Assembly (NCBI GenBank): GCA_031553675.1
Contig: JAVBLF010000015.1
Location: 1-11,642 of the forward strand
Length of the DNA stretch: 11,642 bases
Direction: 5' to 3'
Source: JAVBLF01 sp031553675
GTDB lineage: Bacteria > Bacillota > Clostridia > Christensenellales > CALWSW01
Below are positions 7,536 to 11,642 of this stretch, piece after piece; positions within the stretch are counted from its first letter, which is position 1; each line of letters begins with the position of its first letter. The notes beneath the pieces are model-generated. The model made no database searches. It was given only the letters and a program-made list of their open reading frames with translations, and was not told where the DNA came from. Position numbers and translations under genes: made by a program.

Positions 7536-7570
7536 AGTAATTTACATAATCAGTAATTTTTGAGTAGTTT
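7536..7570. repeat. Three direct repeats AGTARTTT upstream of the secreted-protein genes
   Basis: AGTAATTT occurs at 7536-7543 and 7552-7559, and AGTAGTTT at 7563-7570, the last overlapping the inverted repeat. They lie in a 100-base AT-rich stretch that contrasts with the GC-rich coding sequence. They may be binding sites for a regulator, or chance repeats in AT-rich DNA. Confidence 0.35.
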
Positions 7571-7580
7571 TTACTACTCA
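7561..7580. promoter_or_regulatory. Perfect inverted repeat, candidate operator
   Basis: TGAGTAGT (7561-7568) and ACTACTCA (7573-7580) form a perfect 8-bp dyad around TTTT. It covers the predicted -35 element of the plus-strand promoter. No T-run follows the stem on either strand, which argues against a terminator and for a protein-binding site. It does not resemble the Gram-positive SOS box. Confidence 0.5.
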
Positions 7581-7598
7581 TCTAATCTGCTTTATGAT
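7570..7598 (+). promoter_or_regulatory. Candidate sigma-70-type promoter of the secreted-protein genes
   Basis: TTTACT (7570-7575) and TATGAT (7593-7598) are separated by 17 bases. The -10 box matches five of six consensus positions and the -35 box four of six. Transcription would start near 7605, giving a 5' leader of about 65 bases before the ATG at 7671. The inverted repeat overlaps the -35 box. Confidence 0.5.
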
Positions 7599-7670
7599 AC
7601 GATAGAAATGGAAATCTGCAAGCACGTGCAAAGCAAACGATGCAAAGCGACGAAGGGAGAAAGTCGAGCG

Positions 7671-8363
7671 ATGAGGAGAAGGATTGGGGCGATGTTGATC
7701 GCCCTCGGGTTGAGCGTGTGTATGCCGACACAAACGGTTTTGGCGGAATCGGCAGCGAAGGCGGCGGAGATATCCGCGTCCTTTCTTTCGAGTGAGGAAG
7801 GGCACGACTATTTCGTCATGGTCAGCAAACAGATGGAGATGCTCGAGAAGTTTGAAGAAGGCAAGACGATGTACGACATGGCCGAATACAGCGTCGATGC
7901 CAAGGCAAAAAGCGCCGGAACCACGTTGGTACTTACGACAGTGAAGTCAAACGAGTACATGATCTTCGGAACGTCGGATGTCTTTTTGGCTGCCTTGTAC
8001 AAAAGCGGTGGCCGCTCGGTGCGCTACAACAGCAAAGAACTGTCGGTGGAGTTCGCGCTGACAAATGCAGAGCACACCACGAACTACACGCGCATGATGG
8101 TGGCGACGATGCGGCCACGCGGAACGATCGGGGAGGCATGGCACATCAGCTCCTACAGCGGGGATAAGAGCGAGCCTTTCACGCTTCGCATCAAGCTTCC
8201 AAAGGCATACAAAGCGAGCGAATTGAAACTGATGACCTATACAAGTGAAGGCAAAACGGCGCAGGTCAAGGCAAACTTGAGCGTCGTCAAGAGCGGTAGC
8301 AATTACTTTGCGAAGGCGGTTGGCTTGCGTTCCGGAACCTATGCGGTTGTGATCGCGTCGTAG
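7671..8363 (+). CDS. Secreted protein of unknown function, paralogue A
   Basis: This 230-residue protein begins with a clear signal peptide: basic MRRRIG, a hydrophobic core, and a likely cleavage after VLA at residue 25. I do not recognise a family. The mature part has a segment around 80-130 (SAGTTLVLTTVKSN, then AALYKSGGRSVRYNSKELSV) and a C-terminal module at about 168-230 (EPFTLRIKLPKAYKASELKL, then GTYAVV). The latter resembles the beta-sandwich endings common on Bacillota surface proteins; that resemblance is inference from pattern. There is no sortase signal, transmembrane anchor or wall-binding repeat, so it is probably released or periplasmic. It is paralogous to the next gene, 23 bases downstream, and opposes the flanking tail genes. 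The ATG at 7671 has AGGGAG about 11 bases upstream. An in-frame ATG at 7608 would put a hydrophilic extension before the signal peptide. Confidence 0.85.
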   Translation: MRRRIGAMLIALGLSVCMPTQTVLAESAAKAAEISASFLSSEEGHDYFVMVSKQMEMLEKFEEGKTMYDMAEYSVDAKAKSAGTTLVLTTVKSNEYMIFGTSDVFLAALYKSGGRSVRYNSKELSVEFALTNAEHTTNYTRMMVATMRPRGTIGEAWHISSYSGDKSEPFTLRIKLPKAYKASELKLMTYTSEGKTAQVKANLSVVKSGSNYFAKAVGLRSGTYAVVIAS

Positions 8364-8386
8364 CGAAGAACCGAGAAAGGGCAAAC

Positions 8387-9106
8387 ATGAAACATGCTGG
8401 AAGGAAACGGGCGATCGCGTTGCTGTTGGCGGCGGTGCTGGCGCTTGTGATGGCGGGAGCAAGTGCGGCGGCGGCGAGCGTCGACGCTTCGTTTTGGAAA
8501 TCGAGCAAGAACTTTAACGAAAGCAACATAGCGGTCTTGGCGGCGAGCGAAGCACAACTCACGAGGTACAACGATTCGGACGACGAGTCGATGGAAGCTT
8601 TCGTGGTTTCGAACAAAGTATCGGGCTCTGGCACGACGATGATCGTCCGTCCTGCGGAGCAGACAAGCGCGTACTTCACAGCCTTTTTGATCAGCGCAAA
8701 GCTCAGCGAAGCGTTTTACGAAGCGGGTGGTACGACGGTCCGCTGCGAGGTGAGCGGCCTCGCGGTCGAGCGTTCGGCTTCCAAGTATCCGACACTGGAA
8801 AATTACACGATGATCCGACGCTGGGACAGCGAGATGCGGGGTTCTGTGAGCGAGATTTTCACGGTTCTTTCGGTGTCGGTCGCTGACGGCGATGACGAAC
8901 AAGTGTCGCATCCTTTTTCGCTTCGTTTTTCGATCGATGGCAATTACAAGGCTTCGGACTTACAGCTCATCACCTCAGACGATGGCGACATCGTCGAGGT
9001 CGACACGACACTTCGCGTCAGCAAATCGGCGTCGGGCAAGCAATACTACGTGCGAACAGGCATGCTGAAGGATGGGACCTACTGCGTGGTAAAGAAGTCG
9101 AAGTAG
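8387..9106 (+). CDS. Secreted protein of unknown function, paralogue B
   Basis: This 239-residue protein has a strong signal peptide (MKHAGRKRAIALLLAAVLAL) with cleavage likely within the alanine-rich stretch at residues 26-30. It aligns along its length with the preceding protein: DASFWKSSKN with SASFLSSEEG, SGSGTTMIV with KSAGTTLVL, LSEAFYEAGGTTVR with FLAALYKSGGRSVR, and HPFSLRFSIDGNYKASDLQL with EPFTLRIKLPKAYKASELKL. The two therefore arose by duplication and have since diverged strongly. The middle of B is more acidic (YNDSDDESMEAF). No catalytic motif or membrane anchor is visible. It is probably co-transcribed with A (23-base gap, AAAGGG ahead of the ATG at 8387) and ended by the hairpin at 9161-9189. 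Function unknown; cargo of the phage is an inference from position. Confidence 0.85.
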   Translation: MKHAGRKRAIALLLAAVLALVMAGASAAAASVDASFWKSSKNFNESNIAVLAASEAQLTRYNDSDDESMEAFVVSNKVSGSGTTMIVRPAEQTSAYFTAFLISAKLSEAFYEAGGTTVRCEVSGLAVERSASKYPTLENYTMIRRWDSEMRGSVSEIFTVLSVSVADGDDEQVSHPFSLRFSIDGNYKASDLQLITSDDGDIVEVDTTLRVSKSASGKQYYVRTGMLKDGTYCVVKKSK

Positions 9107-9160
9107 GAGCCTGCTTCGCGTTTGCATGTGCGAAACGATCCCAGCGGAAATGCATCCAAT

Positions 9161-9189
9161 ACAGTGGTCGAAAGACCACTGTTTGTTTT
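9161..9189 (+). terminator. Intrinsic terminator of the secreted-protein operon
   Basis: ACAGTGGTC (9161-9169) and GACCACTGT (9174-9182) form a perfect 9-bp stem closed by a GAAA tetraloop, followed by TTGTTTT (9183-9189). It ends plus-strand transcription 55 bases after paralogue B, and its T-run overlaps the XkdS stop codon. On the minus strand no T-run follows, so late transcripts should pass. Confidence 0.85.
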
Positions 9190-9610
9190 ATGCGAACGAG
9201 ATCGTCCCTTCCCAGTCGAGCGTGCCGAAGCGGGTGAGAACGCGAAACTGAACCGCCAGGGCATCGGGGGCATCGCCACGCGCAAAGCGGAAATCGCGCA
9301 CATCGTGTATACGCTTATCGGCGCGCAGGGCGTCGCGGATGCGGCGTTTGAGCTGGCTTTTGATGAACGCCTCGTCGTGACCGAGCAGACCGTGCGCTTC
9401 GAAACCGTAGTTGTCGTCGTAGATGTCGCAGGAGCGGATCCAGGTTTGAAGCTGCTTCATGATGGCTTGGCGCATGGCGTCTTGTCGGTCGATTTTGCCC
9501 TGAACGCGCATGTTGACGAGGTCGAGGCCATATGTGTAGGAAGGCATTTCAGACCGCAGCGTAGCGTCGCTCGCGAGCTGAGCGTTGCGTGGAAGGAGTT
9601 CGAAGGGCAT
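9188..9610 (-). CDS. xkdS: XkdS-like baseplate protein (DUF2634)
   Basis: This 140-residue protein is of the DUF2634/XkdS family, regarded as the gp25-like (sheath-initiator) component of the PBSX-type baseplate. Visible features are SYTYGLDLVNMRVQGKIDRQ near the N-terminus, DAMRQAIMKQLQTWIRSCDIYDDNYGFE in the middle and AVQFRVLTRFGTLDWEG at the end, in the usual family order and length. The start is the ATG at 9610, which shares one base with the XkdR stop (TGATG) and has GGAGGT six bases upstream. A GTG immediately before it (9613) would add one residue. The 3' end meets the plus-strand terminator. In PBSX the next gene is xkdT; here about 1.7 kb of opposing genes intervene. Confidence 0.88.
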   Translation of the reverse strand: MPFELLPRNAQLASDATLRSEMPSYTYGLDLVNMRVQGKIDRQDAMRQAIMKQLQTWIRSCDIYDDNYGFEAHGLLGHDEAFIKSQLKRRIRDALRADKRIHDVRDFRFARGDAPDALAVQFRVLTRFGTLDWEGTISFA

Positions 9611-10011
9611 CACAGACCTCCATGCTGGCCGGATGGCGAGCCGATCCGATCGAGAACAATGTACTGATGGCCACCCTCCATGCGGGCGAGGATGACACGT
9701 TGCCCGGGGAGGAGCTTGTTTTTGAGGAGGATCCGCCCCTTTTGGAGGCCAGGCAGTACATCGACGATCTGATCGCCTTCGTTGCGTGCGACGAAGCCGT
9801 TGATCTCGTCGGTGCTGCTTTCGCAGTCGATCGCGTAGTCGGTCAAGTGTTGCGCGACGGTTAGAAATGTTTCGGTCAAAACGATTCGGGAGTCGATCTC
9901 GATGCGAAGGGGGTCGGCAGCGCGGACGGTGCCGAACAGAAGGCCGGCGGCGACACGGTTTTTGTCGTAGTCAAGCGAGACGCTTTTGATCGCGTCGTAG
10001 AGTATGCTCAA
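9610..10011 (-). CDS. xkdR: XkdR-like tail protein (DUF2577)
   Basis: This 133-residue protein is of the DUF2577/XkdR family, found between the hub and gp25-like genes of PBSX-type tails and probably part of the hub/spike assembly. Typical segments are GTVRAADPLRIEIDSRIVLT, followed by an HLTDYAI segment, and a C-terminal LLPGQRVILARMEGGHQYIV ending in LDR. Start choice: a TTG at 10011 sits behind GAGGTGATCC (10017-10026), which matches the 16S complement over ten bases. The longer reading frame to an ATG at 10056 would overlap xkdQ by 32 bases and adds 15 residues unlike the family. The XkdQ stop lies within the Shine-Dalgarno, so translation is likely coupled. Confidence 0.87.
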   Translation of the reverse strand: MSILYDAIKSVSLDYDKNRVAAGLLFGTVRAADPLRIEIDSRIVLTETFLTVAQHLTDYAIDCESSTDEINGFVARNEGDQIVDVLPGLQKGRILLKNKLLPGQRVILARMEGGHQYIVLDRIGSPSGQHGGL

Positions 10012-10016
10012 TGGAA

Positions 10017-10026
10017 GGATCACCTC
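10017..10026 (-). promoter_or_regulatory. Strong Shine-Dalgarno fixing a TTG start of xkdR
   Basis: GAGGTGATCC on the minus strand is complementary to the 3' end of 16S rRNA over ten bases and sits five bases before TTG at 10011 (11 from the GAGG core). It overlaps the stop codon of xkdQ (10025-10027). Confidence 0.7.
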
Positions 10027-10945
10027 ACAGTGTTTCGAGGTCGAGCGCCATTTCATAGCGAGGGCCTTGCCAGGTATGGACGGCGCGCTCGATGACGTAG
10101 GCAGCGGGAACGCCGTCGAGCTGGGCGGCGAGGTTGACGCCGGCGCGAAGGGCCGGATGCCCGACGGCGGATATGTGAAGCGAGTGCGTACTTCGGTTTT
10201 TTTCGTTGAGAATTTGGCGTGCCTGTGCGAGGACTTGCGCGTGGGTGAGTTTTTCGTCGACCCGATCGTAGTATTGGAGCGTGCCCCAGTCGGCCGCGCT
10301 TTCGCCGTCGGCGTCGACGACGACGGTGCGGAGGCCCTTTTTGCGGTCTTTTTGGGCGAGCTTGATGCGGTTGTAGGTATCGCGGTCGATCGATTCGGCC
10401 TGGAGGTAGCCGGTCAGCAAGCTATCGGGGCCGACGAGCAGATGGGAGTCGAGCGAACCGCGTTCGGTGAGGGTCAGCTTCCCGTCCTCGTCCCAGAGCG
10501 TGTAGCGAACGCCCGTCTGTTCGAAGGTCATTTGGAGGGCTTGGTCAATGATGTCGATCAGTTTTTTGTCTTCGATGGCGAGGTCGACGGGTTGTCGGGT
10601 GGGCGCGAGTTCACCGAGCGAGAGTCCCATGTCTTTGGCGATGAGCGCGACGATCTGATCGGCGGTCTTTTGCTCAAAGAGGTAGCTGTCCTTGAACATG
10701 AGGTAACGGAGCTGGTCGTAGGCGACGATAGCGCGGCGTTCGGGCGTGTGCGTGGCTTCGAATAAAAAGCCACGAAAGAGCGTTTTCTCGTCGTTGGTGA
10801 GGGAGACGGGCTGGCCCATGGTGGGTACGGCATCGAGCTTGGGGAGTTCCGCGCGGAGGGAAGCGGGTTTTCCGACGCGGTGGGTGATCCAGCGGATCTC
10901 GATGGCGGGCCAGATCGCCTCGCCGATCTGGAGTTGAAGGTTCAA
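10025..10945 (-). CDS. xkdQ: XkdQ/YqbQ-like tail hub protein
   Basis: This 306-residue protein is of the XkdQ/YqbQ group, related in role to gpD/gp27-type hub proteins that link the tail tube to the spike. Family-like segments are LFRGFLFEATHTPER with VAYDQLRYLMFKDSYLFE (ring domain), KTADQIVALIAKDMGL, TFEQTGVRYTLWDEDGKLTL, TYNRIKLAQKDRKKGLRTVV and a closing HTWQGPRYEMALDLETL. The start is a TTG at 10945 preceded by a full AAGGAGGT (10953-10960) at seven-base spacing. No ATG is available there. That ribosome binding site touches the XkdP stop (10960-10962). Length and neighbours match PBSX order. Confidence 0.88.
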   Translation of the reverse strand: MNLQLQIGEAIWPAIEIRWITHRVGKPASLRAELPKLDAVPTMGQPVSLTNDEKTLFRGFLFEATHTPERRAIVAYDQLRYLMFKDSYLFEQKTADQIVALIAKDMGLSLGELAPTRQPVDLAIEDKKLIDIIDQALQMTFEQTGVRYTLWDEDGKLTLTERGSLDSHLLVGPDSLLTGYLQAESIDRDTYNRIKLAQKDRKKGLRTVVVDADGESAADWGTLQYYDRVDEKLTHAQVLAQARQILNEKNRSTHSLHISAVGHPALRAGVNLAAQLDGVPAAYVIERAVHTWQGPRYEMALDLETL

Positions 10946-10959
10946 ATGCGAAACCTCCT

Positions 10960-11642
10960 TTACGGGGCAAAGTCGTCGTAGAAGCTGGCAGCGTTGTGGT
11001 AGGGGGAGGCGGGGCTGGGGTTGGAGCGTTGTTGAGCCGATGGAGCAGAACGGGGCGTAGACTGGGAAACGCTGCTTACTGGGGAAATCGTGTTGGCGTT
11101 GGCGCCGGCGGAGGCATCGCTTTTGCGATTCGTGGAGGATTCGTGACGGCTGCCGCTGCTGCGAGAGGAGGATTGGGTAGAAACGGAACGCTGCGGAACG
11201 ACGTTCGTCGAACTGTCGTCGGGAAGCTTGAGTTCCTGTCCGGGGTAAATGAGGTTCGGGTTGCCGATGACATCGCGGTTGAGATCGTAGATGTCAGGCC
11301 AACGGGTGGAGCTGCCGAGGGTGTATTGTGCGATGTGGCTGAGCGTATCGCCTTGCTTGACGGTATAGCTGGCAGCGCTGGGGCGAGGCTCGGTGTTGCG
11401 CGGACGTGTTTCGGGTTTGAGCGCGGTCTGCGTTTGGATCTCGACCCATTTACGGAGAGTGAACTTGTATTCCACGTCGAAGGAACCGCCCAATTCGGAG
11501 AAAACAGGGGATTGCATGGAACAAAGGAAATTGATGTCCCAGCTTTGCCCGACATAGACGAAGGAGAAGGGTTCACCGCTTTCGACGAGTTCGCGAATGG
11601 CATCGACGTAGCTTTGCGGGGAATCGGCGTCCGGCGCATAGT
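10960..11642 (-). CDS. xkdP: XkdP-like LysM tail protein (5' end outside window)
   Basis: The frame stays open to the right window edge. Translating upstream of the first internal ATG (11517) gives SYVDAIRELVESGEPFSFVY, typical of XkdP/YqbP N-terminal halves, so the true start lies outside and about 226 residues are visible. FDVEYKFTLRKWVEIQTQT precedes a LysM domain (SYTVKQGDTLSHIAQYTLGS, then NPNLIYPGQELKLP). LysM in this position binds peptidoglycan or contributes to tube/hub assembly. After the LysM come about 85 residues rich in Ser, Asn, Ala and Pro with no visible fold, ending in YHNAASFYDDFAP; XkdP proteins usually end near the LysM. The stop at 10960 abuts the xkdQ ribosome binding site. 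Confidence 0.9.
   Translation of the reverse strand, partial: YAPDADSPQSYVDAIRELVESGEPFSFVYVGQSWDINFLCSMQSPVFSELGGSFDVEYKFTLRKWVEIQTQTALKPETRPRNTEPRPSAASYTVKQGDTLSHIAQYTLGSSTRWPDIYDLNRDVIGNPNLIYPGQELKLPDDSSTNVVPQRSVSTQSSSRSSGSRHESSTNRKSDASAGANANTISPVSSVSQSTPRSAPSAQQRSNPSPASPYHNAASFYDDFAP

Noticed and set aside
7480..7560. Minus-strand promoter for xkdT
   Set aside because: AT-rich sequence is present, but no -35/-10 pair with acceptable spacing and match could be picked out; a promoter here remains possible but is not supported.
8339..8911. 190-codon minus-strand frame across the secreted genes, which could have continued the tail operon
   Set aside because: Arg/His-rich shadow composition, no tail-protein motif, and the plus-strand frames have signal peptides and mutual homology.

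Overview
This window is the distal part of a late operon from a contractile-tailed (myovirus-type) prophage, or a PBSX-like tail element. Nearly all genes lie on the minus strand and are transcribed right to left. Their order matches the Bacillus PBSX/XkdP-to-lysis order: LysM tail protein (XkdP), hub (XkdQ), DUF2577 (XkdR), DUF2634/gp25-like (XkdS), baseplate J (XkdT), DUF2313 wedge (XkdU), two tail-fibre genes, NlpC/P60 endolysin, a small membrane coiled-coil protein and a holin. Strong AGGAGG-type ribosome binding sites, stop/start overlaps of one to four bases and the gene families point to a moderately GC-rich member of the Bacillota. A Negativicutes host (Selenomonas-like) is a guess, not a demonstrated assignment.

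Right to left: 10960-11642 is the C-terminal part of XkdP, whose start is outside the window. XkdQ (10025-10945), XkdR (9610-10011) and XkdS (9188-9610) follow, tightly packed. The operon is then interrupted by about 1.7 kb carrying two plus-strand genes (7671-8363 and 8387-9106). These encode paralogous secreted proteins that I cannot assign to a named family. They have their own AT-rich upstream region (about 7500-7600), with a candidate promoter overlapped by a perfect 8-bp inverted repeat. They also have their own intrinsic terminator (9161-9189), which runs into the XkdS stop codon. The tail operon resumes with XkdT (6187-7476), XkdU (5648-6190), a tail-collar fibre protein (4922-5632) and a 1056-residue fibre (1740-4910) with fibronectin-like, collagen-like and Cys-Tyr nonapeptide-repeat regions. 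A minus-strand terminator (1685-1719) separates the fibre gene from the lysis genes: endolysin (988-1668), membrane/coiled-coil protein (701-982) and holin (413-688). A second minus-strand terminator candidate lies at 346-378.

The left end (1-412) has no confident gene. It contains the 3' end of a tRNA gene (192-219, ending in CCA), followed by a strong plus-strand terminator (225-257). I read this as an attachment core at the edge of the phage (attP, or an att junction between elements).

The most interesting feature is the pair of secreted paralogues placed head-on between the XkdS and XkdT baseplate genes. This looks like a cargo (moron-type) module with its own promoter, operator and terminator, expressed in opposition to the late operon. 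Its function cannot be read from the sequence.
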